Below, piece by piece: positions 32,662 through 42,731 of a DNA stretch of 64,000 bases. Location: NCBI RefSeq assembly GCF_001457835.1, contig NZ_LN898229.1, positions 302,082 through 366,081 of the forward strand, in the 5' to 3' direction. Numbering within the stretch: the first letter of the stretch is position 1; the number at the start of each line of letters is the position of its first letter. The position numbers and the translations under genes are program-made. Source of the DNA: Fenollaria timonensis (GTDB taxonomy: Bacteria > Bacillota > Clostridia > Tissierellales > Peptoniphilaceae). The notes beneath the pieces are model-generated. The model made no database searches. It worked only from the letters and a program-made list of their open reading frames with translations, and had not been told where the DNA came from.

Positions 32662-34587
32662 TTAAAACCTTTCAATCAAAGTCACGTTCTTGTTATTCTT
32701 CAAAACTTTTATATTTTTTCTTAATTCATTTAATACAGAAAATTTAACTGAATATGAATATATAACTAGTCTTGTTATATCTAGTGAATCATCTTCAATT
32801 TGTTTAATTAATTTCATTACATCGTCTGACTCTAGTCCTTCGTCAATAATGTATAGTGTTTTTTCAATTAGTTGTGCTATATAATTTTCTAGTTTGTAAT
32901 CTATTGCTTCTTTTATCAAACCATATCCATCTTCGTTAAGCCATGTAGCTAAGATATTTTCTTTGCCACTAGCATGTTTGTTGTCAAAAACTGATATCAT
33001 ATCATCTGAAACTAGTTTTATTTCTGGCTTGAACTCTTCTAGATCTAATAATGTTTTTTCTCTTGGTTTTTCTAAATAAAATAGTTTATATCCATAGTCG
33101 ATATCTGCTTTTGTTTCATCTTTTATCTTTGCAGCTGCTCTTTCAATTCTGTCTCTACCAATTTCATCTACTGTTCTATAACCTGCTTTGTATGCTGGTT
33201 TATTTGTCAGAATTGTTTCTGGTAATTGGACAAGCATATATTTTATTTTATATTTGTACTTTGCATTTAATTTTAGAACCGTTTCTGCTGTGGTACTTGA
33301 TCCGGAGAAAAAATCCAGTACTATTGAATTTTCTGATTGCGAAATCTGTATTAAAATTTCTAAAAATTCAATAGGCTTTGGATTTGTAAATGCATCCTTG
33401 AATCCAAATAAGTTTTTTAGATGTATGGAAGCTTTTTTATTTCCTTCTATACCAGTTAATAAATTTGATATTTGCTTAGTTCTTCCTTCTAGGTAGTATT
33501 TTACATATGGCGTCCAATTAGATCTTTCATAGCCATCAATAATTAATTCTGATTTCTCTTCGTATTCCCAATATATCATATCCTCTCTTAATAATTCTTT
33601 ATAACTATCATTTGACATTCTCCATCTACTCAAATAATTTTCAGGGCCAAAAGGGTATACCTCACTTCCATCTGGAGCTTTAATTGGAAAAAACATAGTT
33701 TCTCGATCTTCTTTTCTATCCTCATTACCTGTTTTTCTTAGTTGTAGAATAGAAAAATCTCCTTTTTCGTCTTTTTTATTAAACCTTTTCGCGTCTTGCT
33801 CGTTTAATGGTATTCCTCCCAAATTAAATAAACTTGTTTTAGAGTAAGAAAGACAGTAATCTAACGAACTTCCCACTTTGTTGGCATCCTGACCAGTTGT
33901 TGTGCCAGTAGCTCTTGAAATACAACCAACAAAATTATCTTCACCAAATATCTCATCACACATTAACTTTAAATTTGCTTGCTCATTATCATCAATGCTG
34001 ATAAAAATAACACCATCATCAGCTAATAAATCTCTTGCTAGTAATAACCTAGGATACATAAATGTTAACCAAGCAGCATGAGAACTTTTTCCTTCAAGAT
34101 TTAAAATTCTATCTGCCTCTTCTTCTGTTATGCCTATCTTTTCCGCAAGATTTTCAGCAGTAAATTTAAAACTATCGGGATAAACAAAGCCGTCAGAGCC
34201 TGTATTGTATGGCGGATCTATATAGATGCATTTGATTTTTCCAGAGTATGAACCCAATAAATGTTTTAATGCATCTATATTGTCACCAACAATATAAACG
34301 TTTTCACTGTCTTTGTTCTCAGGCTTTTCATTGTGCTCAACGTCTGGCGAAATATATGTTTCAGTATTTAGTGAACTTTCATATTTAGCATAAGATTTGC
34401 CTAAGAAGTCTAGTTCGTAAGCTTCTTTTGTTAGCTCCACTTCTTCCTCTTTCAAAAAGTCTTTAAATGAGTCAAGCTTAAAATCTCCCTCTTTTGTGAA
34501 AAATTCAGGAAAATCATCTTTAAGTTTCTCCATCTTTTTACTGTTAACTTTAATATCAAGATTATCTTGTAAGTTTTTACCTATCAT
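32662..34587 (-). CDS. Type III DNA adenine methyltransferase, Mod subunit
   Basis: N6-adenine methyltransferase and specificity subunit of the type III system. Catalytic motif IYIDPPYNTGSDGF (DPPY) lies near residue 125, and the AdoMet site VLDFFSGSSTTAETVL lies in the second half, i.e. the beta-class order DPPY before FxG. The region between (about 210-400) is the target-recognition part. Length 641 fits. SD and spacing place it 21 bases after the STAND gene and two bases before res, so the three are one operon. The recognition sequence cannot be read from the protein. Confidence 0.93.
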   Translation of the reverse strand: MIGKNLQDNLDIKVNSKKMEKLKDDFPEFFTKEGDFKLDSFKDFLKEEEVELTKEAYELDFLGKSYAKYESSLNTETYISPDVEHNEKPENKDSENVYIVGDNIDALKHLLGSYSGKIKCIYIDPPYNTGSDGFVYPDSFKFTAENLAEKIGITEEEADRILNLEGKSSHAAWLTFMYPRLLLARDLLADDGVIFISIDDNEQANLKLMCDEIFGEDNFVGCISRATGTTTGQDANKVGSSLDYCLSYSKTSLFNLGGIPLNEQDAKRFNKKDEKGDFSILQLRKTGNEDRKEDRETMFFPIKAPDGSEVYPFGPENYLSRWRMSNDSYKELLREDMIYWEYEEKSELIIDGYERSNWTPYVKYYLEGRTKQISNLLTGIEGNKKASIHLKNLFGFKDAFTNPKPIEFLEILIQISQSENSIVLDFFSGSSTTAETVLKLNAKYKYKIKYMLVQLPETILTNKPAYKAGYRTVDEIGRDRIERAAAKIKDETKADIDYGYKLFYLEKPREKTLLDLEEFKPEIKLVSDDMISVFDNKHASGKENILATWLNEDGYGLIKEAIDYKLENYIAQLIEKTLYIIDEGLESDDVMKLIKQIEDDSLDITRLVIYSYSVKFSVLNELRKNIKVLKNNKNVTLIERF

Positions 34588-34608
34588 ATATTTCCTCCCA
34601 ATGTATTT

Positions 34609-37600
34609 TTAGTAATTATAATGTAAATTGTCAATAATCTCTCGTTCTTCCTCTTTTTTTATCATATTTTTCAAACCATTAACTTTATCTTCTATTAATT
34701 TTTTATGCTTCAAAAATTTTATATCACTTAATAATGGATATAATGATTCAAGAAATTTTACCCTTTCTTCAAAAATTGGAACTAAACTACCATATCCGCA
34801 ATAAGAATTGGGTGTAAGAGATAAGCGTTCAAAAGTCCCGTAACTATCATTATTTTCTAAAAATATTTTAATCAAATATAACTTTGTTTCATCTTCTAGG
34901 TCACATACGATATCAAAAATTATATTTATTAAATTAGTATTTGCTTTCTCTTTGATAATATTAGCTAGCCATTCTTTTTGATGACTTTTAATCAACTCAT
35001 TACTTTCATCAGTTTTAAACATCATATTAAAATACTGTCTCGTAGTCCAACTATTTAATCCTTGTATTGGATAATTATTAATAAAATAATCAAAATAATA
35101 AGCATATTTATCACTTTCCCACAAAGCCTTATTTCTACTTGACATAAAATCTCTGCTAACCTTTAATTCTCTTAAAACTAGATTTAAATATCTTTCTAAC
35201 CAAGAATCCTCTAGATTTATAAATTCAACGAGATATTTACCATTGTAGTCAAACGAATCAACATTTTCAAGCATATAAAAATAAATATCTTGTAGCAATT
35301 TTTCACTCCCTCTAAAAAGATTAGTTAGTTCTTTAGGATTATATGTGTATATATTAAATAGAGACTTAAAGTATATATTAAGCAATATACTACTATGATC
35401 TTTCTTTTCATATAGAATTGATGAGACATCTACATATAAATTTGGCTCAAGATTCAAAAATTTATCGAGAAGTCTTAGCTTTCTAATTGGAAATACGTTT
35501 AAATCTTTATCTTTTTCAAGCTTAAAAAAAACTATGAGTTCTTTTAAGGTATCTTCGTCCACTTGATAGTCTGGTAAATTCTCAAAATATGAAAATAACC
35601 ATTGATCTTTTTGAGCAAAGTCTGCTTCTTTAATCATATTATATAACTCTTTATACTTATCATTATTTATTGCTAATTCAAAAATAAAGTCTGGACAAAT
35701 TAAAATTTTGCTCCCATATTTAGTATATGCACTAAAGAATAATTTAAACTTCTCAAAGTCAAATTCTTTTAATATTAATTCTAATCCATCGTTTATCTCC
35801 CATTCTTGATTATTTATTAATGGATCAGATAAAATATTATTAGCATTTTTTACGAATTCTTCTAGTTCTGATAATTGTAAATTGTTAGCATATTTAACTA
35901 ATTTTTTGTTCCTATCTTCTGTATATTCATCATAATTTAAATTTGATTTTCTATTATAATCCTCTAATATTGTAAATAGTTTCCAAATATCTGTATCAAA
36001 ATAGTGTCCCCATTTTTCTTTTGTATTTAAACAAAGATTGTGCGTGGCATCAATAATATTTCGAACTATCTTTAAAAAACCAACGCTATTTGATTTAAGT
36101 ACACCTAATAATTTATCTACATACTCATAATCATTCTTAACGATATTTTGATCTGGTTTCTGTAAAATATTAATTGAGTATGAATAAATAAACTTTTTTA
36201 CATTTTCTTTCCAATCATCTATTTTTGATAGATGTAACATAATTTTCCAACATAATTTACGATACACTGTTAAACCATTTGTATTTTGTAATTGTATGTC
36301 ATGATATGTAAATCCATCTCCATTATAAATAAATGAATTAAATGAAAAAGCTAATGAATATTTAGCCCATTGATAAGCAAGAGCCATAGCCGATTGATTT
36401 TTTTCTACAGCTTCATCATACAAAGTTTTAGTGATAATAACTTGTGTGTTATAGTCATAAGTGCAATCAATAATATTTACTCCATAATTGCTCTCGAGCC
36501 AACTATATGATGTTGTTATCGTTTTGCTGGTCTTACTTGCGTACTCTATTAGTAGGAGTATAACTGTAGATAAATGTTCAGTATTGTTATACCCTTGTAG
36601 AAGCTCTAAAGGTGATTCACTACTATAAAAATTATTTTTAGAAAAATCTAGATTATAAGGTGTAAAGATTTCATTTTCAATACTTTCAATTTCTTCTTTA
36701 AATATTAGAAAACTCTCGCTAGGTCTAAGCATGTGAAAGTCTCTCACAAAACTTTTATAACATGTGTTGTTTTCACTTTTTAAAATATCCCATACTTTTA
36801 ATATTTCGCGTTTACAATAGTCATTTGTATCTTCAGAGTTGTACATATTAAAAGCAGTATTTACTAAATCAATTAATTCCTTACGATAGGTAGTATATCC
36901 ATGCTCTAACAATTTAGATAGTGGAAATAGCTTCCTTTTTAAGAAAACATAATATTTCATATAGTTTGAAAAACACTGGTCTGTAAATATAGCGATCCTA
37001 TTTATCGTAATTTTTAGAACTTCCAATTTGTTTAAAATTTGTAGTTTCTCATTAACTTCATTATTACTAATTCCAAAAGAATCTAAGATTTTATCTATTT
37101 TAGAAAAATCTTCTAAATTCAAAGACTTTATAACGGATAATAAACCTGCTGTAAAACATAGTTTTGTATCATCTCCTATAAAGCTTTCAACAAATCTTCC
37201 GTAATATTCATCATAAAGTTCGGAAGCATCTTTTATCGAATCCAAACTGTTTTTCTCTACAGCTAACTTTCCTGCCATATATGCCATTCTAGCATTGCCA
37301 TTAGCTATATGAATAATTTGTTCTTGATAATTATAATTTTGTATTTTTAAATTATCTTTCAAAAATCCTCTTATTTCATCATTTGTAAAAGCGGCTAATT
37401 CTATTATTTTGGGATTAACAAATTGTTTCAATTCATTTATAGGTTCAAAACTTGCATAATCTCTAACTGTGGCTACTATTTTTATATTATCATGTTTAAT
37501 ATGTATAAACCTTATTATAGCCTGCAAGTCATTTAAATCATTAATGTCATCCATAAATAGCAAATAGTTTTTGCCCATGTCTATTTTACTTATAAAATCA

Positions 37601-38337
37601 TCATACAATTTTTGTCCATTACTTTTAAAACAAAGAATTTCATAACTTTTATCTTTAGAAAATATATTTAGAGCTTCTAAAGCTAATCTCGTTTTGCCAA
37701 CTCCAGCTTGTCCTGTAATAACTACTACAGGGTCAGTATTTAATGCATTTATTAAAGATTCTAGCTCTTTATTTCTATACTGAAAACTTGTATTCAGTGG
37801 CGCTGAAAAACGTAACGAATCATAATAAATTATAAAATCATTTAATGTAAAAATTTGACAAGTATCAATATTTATGCCTAAATACGTAGCAGTTATGTGA
37901 GTGCATTGAAGAGCTTTAGTAGCAATCTCGTCAATACCCCAAATTGTCAAGCTAACACCCTTATCTTTACATAAATCATGTAAATTTTTATTTTCACTTG
38001 GGCTTAGATGTGCAGTTGTATAGCAACAAATAATTTCTTCAATGTCTGCAATATCTATTTTAGTTTTGGATTCATCAAGACATTTAGCTATATCATCACT
38101 TAATTTATTATAAATCCCGTCAGTTTGAGTAGTATACTCAATAAAAATATATTTGTCATTTTCGTTTCTTATATAAGTATCTGGAGTTCCCTTTATCGTT
38201 TTTCCAGTCCCTGGTTTTAATCCATATGAATTTATTTGCCCAGATCTATAATTACTAATTAATGCATCGCAAAACTCTTGAAAGTCAGCTGGACTTAATT
38301 TTTCTATTTTGCTTTTAATATCTTTAATAATGAACAT
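34609..38337 (-). CDS. Large STAND NTPase with N-terminal restriction-endonuclease-like domain (probable antiphage protein)
   Basis: About 1,242 residues. The N-terminus (1-95) resembles PD-(D/E)XK nucleases: GTPDTYIRN followed by YIFIEYTTQ (Glu near 67), though the usual Lys is replaced by Thr. The NTPase has Walker A VVVITGQAGVGKTRLALEAL (near 209), Walker B YLLFMDDIND and sensor VATVRDYAS, as in the nSTAND3 group. The remainder (about 450-1242) is helical, probably a repeat-type sensor. Such Avs-like proteins detect phage proteins and trigger DNA cleavage or cell death. The start at 38337 has GGAAGGA upstream. It leads an operon with type III mod and res, an uncommon combination. Confidence 0.78.
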   Translation of the reverse strand: MFIIKDIKSKIEKLSPADFQEFCDALISNYRSGQINSYGLKPGTGKTIKGTPDTYIRNENDKYIFIEYTTQTDGIYNKLSDDIAKCLDESKTKIDIADIEEIICCYTTAHLSPSENKNLHDLCKDKGVSLTIWGIDEIATKALQCTHITATYLGINIDTCQIFTLNDFIIYYDSLRFSAPLNTSFQYRNKELESLINALNTDPVVVITGQAGVGKTRLALEALNIFSKDKSYEILCFKSNGQKLYDDFISKIDMGKNYLLFMDDINDLNDLQAIIRFIHIKHDNIKIVATVRDYASFEPINELKQFVNPKIIELAAFTNDEIRGFLKDNLKIQNYNYQEQIIHIANGNARMAYMAGKLAVEKNSLDSIKDASELYDEYYGRFVESFIGDDTKLCFTAGLLSVIKSLNLEDFSKIDKILDSFGISNNEVNEKLQILNKLEVLKITINRIAIFTDQCFSNYMKYYVFLKRKLFPLSKLLEHGYTTYRKELIDLVNTAFNMYNSEDTNDYCKREILKVWDILKSENNTCYKSFVRDFHMLRPSESFLIFKEEIESIENEIFTPYNLDFSKNNFYSSESPLELLQGYNNTEHLSTVILLLIEYASKTSKTITTSYSWLESNYGVNIIDCTYDYNTQVIITKTLYDEAVEKNQSAMALAYQWAKYSLAFSFNSFIYNGDGFTYHDIQLQNTNGLTVYRKLCWKIMLHLSKIDDWKENVKKFIYSYSINILQKPDQNIVKNDYEYVDKLLGVLKSNSVGFLKIVRNIIDATHNLCLNTKEKWGHYFDTDIWKLFTILEDYNRKSNLNYDEYTEDRNKKLVKYANNLQLSELEEFVKNANNILSDPLINNQEWEINDGLELILKEFDFEKFKLFFSAYTKYGSKILICPDFIFELAINNDKYKELYNMIKEADFAQKDQWLFSYFENLPDYQVDEDTLKELIVFFKLEKDKDLNVFPIRKLRLLDKFLNLEPNLYVDVSSILYEKKDHSSILLNIYFKSLFNIYTYNPKELTNLFRGSEKLLQDIYFYMLENVDSFDYNGKYLVEFINLEDSWLERYLNLVLRELKVSRDFMSSRNKALWESDKYAYYFDYFINNYPIQGLNSWTTRQYFNMMFKTDESNELIKSHQKEWLANIIKEKANTNLINIIFDIVCDLEDETKLYLIKIFLENNDSYGTFERLSLTPNSYCGYGSLVPIFEERVKFLESLYPLLSDIKFLKHKKLIEDKVNGLKNMIKKEEEREIIDNLHYNY

Positions 38338-38420
38338 ATTAATGCATCCTTCCATAATTATATACTAAATTGGTTTCTTTACTATATTATATCACATAAT
38401 ACTCTTTTTAACCCATAAAA

Positions 38421-38454
38421 ATAGATGCCAAGTACTTTTTTGCTTGACATCTAT
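38421..38454 (-). terminator. Terminator of the SLH/WG-repeat gene
   Basis: On the minus strand ATAGATGTCAAG pairs with CTTGGCATCTAT, followed by TTTTTATGG, just after the stop codon. Confidence 0.75.
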
Positions 38455-38464
38455 TATCCTTATC

Positions 38465-39832
38465 TTATTTATCTTTTATTCTTAAAAGCGTCGCTATTGC
38501 CTGCTCTTTTGTGTAGTGGCTCTTCGGCGAAAATCTTCTTTCGCTTACTCCTTGCATAATCTTTGCTGTATAAACTTTTTTGACGTCGTCTATTGTCCAA
38601 GTGGAGATGCTTTGGCTATCTGTAAAGCTAATATCGTCTGATGCTAAATTCATCCCAAGCTTTTCGCTTAGCTTTGACAAGATCACTGCGGCTTCTTCTC
38701 TTTTTATTTTGCCGTCTGGGTTAAATTTGTTACTGCCAAGGCCATGTACTATGCCTTCGTAGGCTAATTTTTCGACTGAGAGCAAAACGTTGTCGTCAAA
38801 TTTAACTCTGCCTGAAATTTCCTTTTTTGTCATGCTTTCATAAAGATTTACGGCTATGCTACAAAACTCGCCTCTCGTTATATCATCACGATAATTATTT
38901 TGAAGTATTGCAGGAACGATTCCTTCGTCTATGGCTCTCGTAATCTCTTTTTCTGCCCAAGCAGATGGCTTTTGCCAAGCTTTTTGCTCTTTGCTATTGT
39001 TCAAATCGATGCTATATTTTTTATTGTTTTTGTATGCTTCAAATTTGCCTTTGCTGATATACTCTATCCTATCATATTCAAATGCTACAAGTACTTTTCC
39101 GCTTCTATCAATCACGCCGCTTTTTGCATTGTTTGTAGTTGACTGAGAACCAGCGTACCATTCATTTGCCTTGCTTTTAACGATGGCGTAGTCGTCTTCA
39201 AAAACTATTCCCGATGGCCAAACTTCATCTATAATAAAATCTAGGACCATATTTTGCTTATCATCAAGTAAGGCTAGTTTAGGAACAAGTGTTTCTTTAA
39301 TTGCCTCACTTTTTTCGTTTAATACGTTTTGCTCGTTTTTTGCATTTACTTTTAAATATCTAGAAAGGGTAATGTATCCAGCCTCATCTACTCCGCTTAC
39401 CATGCCATCGAAATGTGTTGGCGTTAAATTTCCACTCATAACGGAAATATAATACTTTTGATCTGTATCGGACTTATCTTTTTCTGTCAATAATAATTTA
39501 TTCTCTGGTAAAAAGTATATGTCTTTATACTTAAATGGTATTGTGACGCTTTTTTCTTTAGTGTCTATCACGCCGACAAAGCCACTTGCATTGTCATTTG
39601 AAATGTAAACGATGGCGTATTGATCTTTTGTTTTGTCGAAAGATATATTGTGTGAAGCGTATTCAAAGTGGTAGCCAAGAACTGGTTTAGGCGCTTTTTC
39701 AAGCTCTGATACAATCGCATCTATTTCCTTTTGATTTAAACTTATATCGCTTGCAGCGTATGTGCCTTTGCTAAAAGCCACTGTCAAAAATATTAATAAG
39801 GCTATTTTAAATAAATATTTTTTAATTTTCAT
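38465..39832 (-). CDS. Surface protein with WG-type repeats and C-terminal SLH domains
   Basis: Exported protein of about 455 residues: signal peptide (YLFKIALLIFLTVAFSKGTYA, likely cut after TYA), a region of WG-like beta repeats (SGFVGVIDTKEKSVTIPFKY; KSGVIDRSGKVLVAFEYDRI), then three S-layer-homology-type segments (WAEKEITRAIDEGIVPA; VEKLAYEGIVHGLGSNKFNP; WTIDDVKKVYTAKIMQGVSE), which bind secondary wall polymers. It is therefore held non-covalently on the wall. The second ATG (39832) gives the better spacing to AGGGG; the first (39838) is possible. Function beyond wall binding is unknown. Confidence 0.85.
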   Translation of the reverse strand: MKIKKYLFKIALLIFLTVAFSKGTYAASDISLNQKEIDAIVSELEKAPKPVLGYHFEYASHNISFDKTKDQYAIVYISNDNASGFVGVIDTKEKSVTIPFKYKDIYFLPENKLLLTEKDKSDTDQKYYISVMSGNLTPTHFDGMVSGVDEAGYITLSRYLKVNAKNEQNVLNEKSEAIKETLVPKLALLDDKQNMVLDFIIDEVWPSGIVFEDDYAIVKSKANEWYAGSQSTTNNAKSGVIDRSGKVLVAFEYDRIEYISKGKFEAYKNNKKYSIDLNNSKEQKAWQKPSAWAEKEITRAIDEGIVPAILQNNYRDDITRGEFCSIAVNLYESMTKKEISGRVKFDDNVLLSVEKLAYEGIVHGLGSNKFNPDGKIKREEAAVILSKLSEKLGMNLASDDISFTDSQSISTWTIDDVKKVYTAKIMQGVSERRFSPKSHYTKEQAIATLLRIKDK

Positions 39833-39893
39833 TGTCATTTACCCCTAATACCAACTATTTTTAATTATTTGAGTATCATTCTTTACTATAATT

Positions 39894-40427
39894 TCATTCT
39901 TCGCTTACGCCATTGAAGTATTCATCTGTATATAATACTTCTACTTCTCCTGACCAATTAAGAATAGATCCAATAAAATCATTAATATCTAGTCCTGGCA
40001 TTTCATATATTTCCTCATCTCCAAAAGTTCCACAGGCATCCTCTACAAATACAGTTTCGTAACCTCTATCAGAGGATAAGATGCTACTAAACAAGCAGCA
40101 ATATTCTGTGTTAAAGCCACAGATATATACCTTTGATACTTTGTTTTCGCTTAACATTTCTTGAAGATTTGTATTATGAAATGGATTACATGATGATTTT
40201 GGTATAACATAATCAGCAGCTTCTCTAAATCCATCTAGCAATTCTACATCGCTGGAAGCTTTATAAAACGGACTTTCGCTGTCGTCCGAAAAATGTTGAG
40301 TTAAAAGTACGATATCGCCTTTGCTCTTAAAATCATTTATTAAGAGTTTAATGTTTTTTAAAGTGTTTGAGAAATCTTTTTTCTTTAAAATCCCTTTTTG
40401 TACATCTAATACGATTAATGCGTTCAT
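39894..40427 (-). CDS. Isochorismatase-family cysteine hydrolase
   Basis: Cysteine hydrolase family that includes nicotinamidase and isochorismatase. The catalytic triad is visible: Asp8 (ALIVLDVQKG), Lys in YVIPKSSCNPF, and Cys in GFNTEYCCLFS. Length 177. AAGGAGGT precedes the ATG. It is divergent from the nqr operon. Nicotinamidase is a possible role, but the metal-binding Asp-x-His pattern is only partly recognisable (TQHFSDD), so the substrate remains open. Confidence 0.85.
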   Translation of the reverse strand: MNALIVLDVQKGILKKKDFSNTLKNIKLLINDFKSKGDIVLLTQHFSDDSESPFYKASSDVELLDGFREAADYVIPKSSCNPFHNTNLQEMLSENKVSKVYICGFNTEYCCLFSSILSSDRGYETVFVEDACGTFGDEEIYEMPGLDINDFIGSILNWSGEVEVLYTDEYFNGVSEE

Positions 40428-40547
40428 AATTGATATGACCTCCTTTTATTATTTATATTATATCACATATCCCCTCTCCCTTGTTTATTTTTCTATTATA
40501 GTATATAATTTATATATAACAAATTTATCTATAAAGGAGTGAGCGCA

Positions 40548-41519
40548 TTGAAAGAGTTTTACAAAAAGTACTTTATGAAGCAAAAGATGATGCATCCTGT
40601 GATTTACTCCATGATCCCTATCGCCTTAGTGGCAACGTATTTCTACGGTCTAAGGGTTTTGGCTCTCTTAATCACGAACGTGCTCGTCGCTCTATTCGTT
40701 GAGTACTTATCGAACAAGAAGATTTTTAAGCTCGAAAAGATTTCTGAGGCGGCGTTTGCTACTGCCTGTCTCTACACTATGACGCTGCCTGCATCGATCC
40801 CGTTTTGGATCTCTGCTGTGGGTATGGCTTTTGGAATTTTCTTTGGGAAAATGGTTTTTGGCGGCTTCGGCAAGAATGTATTTAATCCTGCTTTGGTTGG
40901 CCGTGTATTTATCTATGTTAATTTCCCTAAGTTTATGACTATTTACTGGAATGAGGCTGCAAATGGCTTACCTGGTGGCTTTGGAACGTTCTTAACTAGG
41001 GGTCTTGACTCTCTATCTGAGGCGACACCTATGACGATGTTTAAGCTTGACGGCTCTCTTGAATCAGTAAATTCGATGCTTTTAGGTAATATACCTGGCG
41101 TTATCGGTGAGACTTCTAAGGTCTTAATCATCATCGCGGCTATATACCTAATTGTAAAGAAGGTGGCTAGCTGGGAGATCATGGCTGGAAGCACTTTAGG
41201 TTTTTTAGCTCTAAGTTTGATTCTTCGTGCTATGGGCGTGACTACTGTGCCTGACCCTATCAGCGGCATCTTGATGGGCGGTTTCTTATTTGGTACTGTC
41301 TTTATGGCGACTGACCCGATATCTGCTGCTAAGACTACGCTTGGCAAATGGATTTATGGCGTGATCATCGGCGTTGTGACTGTTATCATCAGGGGCTTTG
41401 CGTTATTCGCTGGCGGGGTTATGTTTGCGATTTTGATTGGCAACACTTTTGCTCCTATCATCGACTACGCCATCAATGCGGCGAAGGCTAGAAAGAAGGA
41501 GGCGCGTGCGAATGGCTAA
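40548..41519 (+). CDS. nqrB: Na+-NQR subunit B, short form
   Basis: Polytopic membrane subunit carrying covalent FMN. Family motifs are FGKMVFGGFGKNVFNPALVGR and SEATPMT near residue 160, where the Thr would hold FMN by a phosphoester. DPISAAKTTLGKWIYGVIIG is conserved near the end. Length about 323, roughly 90 residues shorter than Vibrio NqrB, lacking the N-terminal cytoplasmic extension. The start TTG at 40548 lies eight bases after AAGGAG; a GTG at 40539 overlaps the site and is unlikely. It heads an operon nqrBCDEF with no nqrA upstream; the divergent neighbour is a cysteine hydrolase. Confidence 0.88.
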   Translation: MKEFYKKYFMKQKMMHPVIYSMIPIALVATYFYGLRVLALLITNVLVALFVEYLSNKKIFKLEKISEAAFATACLYTMTLPASIPFWISAVGMAFGIFFGKMVFGGFGKNVFNPALVGRVFIYVNFPKFMTIYWNEAANGLPGGFGTFLTRGLDSLSEATPMTMFKLDGSLESVNSMLLGNIPGVIGETSKVLIIIAAIYLIVKKVASWEIMAGSTLGFLALSLILRAMGVTTVPDPISGILMGGFLFGTVFMATDPISAAKTTLGKWIYGVIIGVVTVIIRGFALFAGGVMFAILIGNTFAPIIDYAINAAKARKKEARANG

Positions 41520-42120
41520 GAAAAAGAAATCTATCGTTTATCCTGTAGTTTTTATGTTCGCTCTAGCACTGCTATTGACCCTTGCTCTAGCTTTTCTAAA
41601 TGAGGTAACTGCTCCTGTGGTTGAGTTTAATCAAGACATTGAGCTTAAGAAGAAGATCTTAAATGTTTTTGACATCTTGCCTTCGGACGCTGATGCTACT
41701 ACTATTGACAAGGTTTTCAAGGACAATGTAGTGAGTGAAGATTATAAGGGTAAAAATTTATATATTTATAAGAGTGGTGAGGAGACTCTTGCTTATGCGG
41801 TTCCTATAAACGGACCGGGTCTATGGGGCTCAATTAGTGGCTACATCGGTGTTACAAATGATTTGACTAAGACGACTGGTCTTGAATTTATCAAGCAAGA
41901 TGAAACGCCCGGTCTCGGCGGACGTATCACTGAGGATGCTTACAAGAATCAGTTCCGCGGCCTTGACATAAGTAATTACACTGATAAGAACATCGTTATC
42001 AACAGACCCGCAAGTGGCGGCAACATTGACGCGATAAGCGGTGCGACTCAAACATCGACTTTCGTTGTGAACATGATCAACGAGGACCTTGACGAATTTA
42101 TTAAGAAGGGGGTTAAGTAA
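41512..42120 (+). CDS. nqrC: Na+-NQR subunit C
   Basis: Subunit with one N-terminal membrane segment (YPVVFMFALALLLTLALAFLNE) and an extracellular FMN-binding domain. DAISGATQTSTFVV holds the Thr that is flavinylated by ApbE (not in this window); GLWGSISGYIGV and ETPGLGGRI are family motifs. The start at 41512 has GAAGGAGG upstream and overlaps the nqrB stop by eight bases; the longer frame beginning at 41437 lies inside nqrB and is not coding. About 202 residues, shorter than Vibrio NqrC. Confidence 0.9.
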   Translation: MAKKKKSIVYPVVFMFALALLLTLALAFLNEVTAPVVEFNQDIELKKKILNVFDILPSDADATTIDKVFKDNVVSEDYKGKNLYIYKSGEETLAYAVPINGPGLWGSISGYIGVTNDLTKTTGLEFIKQDETPGLGGRITEDAYKNQFRGLDISNYTDKNIVINRPASGGNIDAISGATQTSTFVVNMINEDLDEFIKKGVK

Positions 42121-42122
42121 CT

Positions 42123-42731
42123 ATGTCTAATAAATACACTAAACTACTTAAGAACGGCGTGCTTGATGACAATCCGGTTTTGGTTCAAGTCATCGGTATC
42201 TGCTCGACTCTAGCTGTTACTAACCTTTGTATGAACTCGCTCGTTATGGGTCTTGCTCTTGCCTTTGTTACTGGCTGTTCATCGTTTTTGATCAGTCTAC
42301 TAAGAAAGGTAACGCCTAAGCACATACGTATGATGGTTCAAGTCTTTATCATCTCGTTCTTCGTTATCATCGTTGATATATTCTTAAAGGCCTATATGCC
42401 TGAGATGAGCAAAACTTTAGGGCCATATGTCGGCTTAATCATAACTAACTGTATAATTATGGGACGTGCTGAAGCTTTTGCCATCAGTAACGATCCTATA
42501 TCAAGCTTTGTAGATGGCGTGGCATCTGGACTTGGCTACACTTGTGTACTTGTCGCTATCGCCATAATCAGAGAGCTGCTGGGCTTTGGAAGCATCTTTG
42601 GCTTTAGAGTAATGCCTGAGGGCTTCGTGCCTTGGACTATGATGGTTATGCCACCTGCGGCATTCTTCATACTGCCAATACTTATGTGGATCGCCAACAA
42701 TCGTTTAAAAAAGAAAGGAGATGCTAAGTAA
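42123..42731 (+). CDS. nqrD: Na+-NQR subunit D
   Basis: Six-helix membrane subunit. VIGICSTLAVTN and GLIITNCIIMGRAEAFA carry the two conserved Cys that, with two in NqrE, hold an intramembrane iron centre. The opening DDNPVLVQVIGICS and FRELLGFGSIFGFRVMP-like segment (IRELLGFGSIFG) match NqrD better than RnfE. Length 202. It overlaps nqrE by one base. Confidence 0.92.
   Translation: MSNKYTKLLKNGVLDDNPVLVQVIGICSTLAVTNLCMNSLVMGLALAFVTGCSSFLISLLRKVTPKHIRMMVQVFIISFFVIIVDIFLKAYMPEMSKTLGPYVGLIITNCIIMGRAEAFAISNDPISSFVDGVASGLGYTCVLVAIAIIRELLGFGSIFGFRVMPEGFVPWTMMVMPPAAFFILPILMWIANNRLKKKGDAK

Noticed and set aside
40539-40547. GTG at 40539 as nqrB start
   Set aside because: It overlaps the AAGGAG ribosome site; TTG at 40548 has correct spacing.
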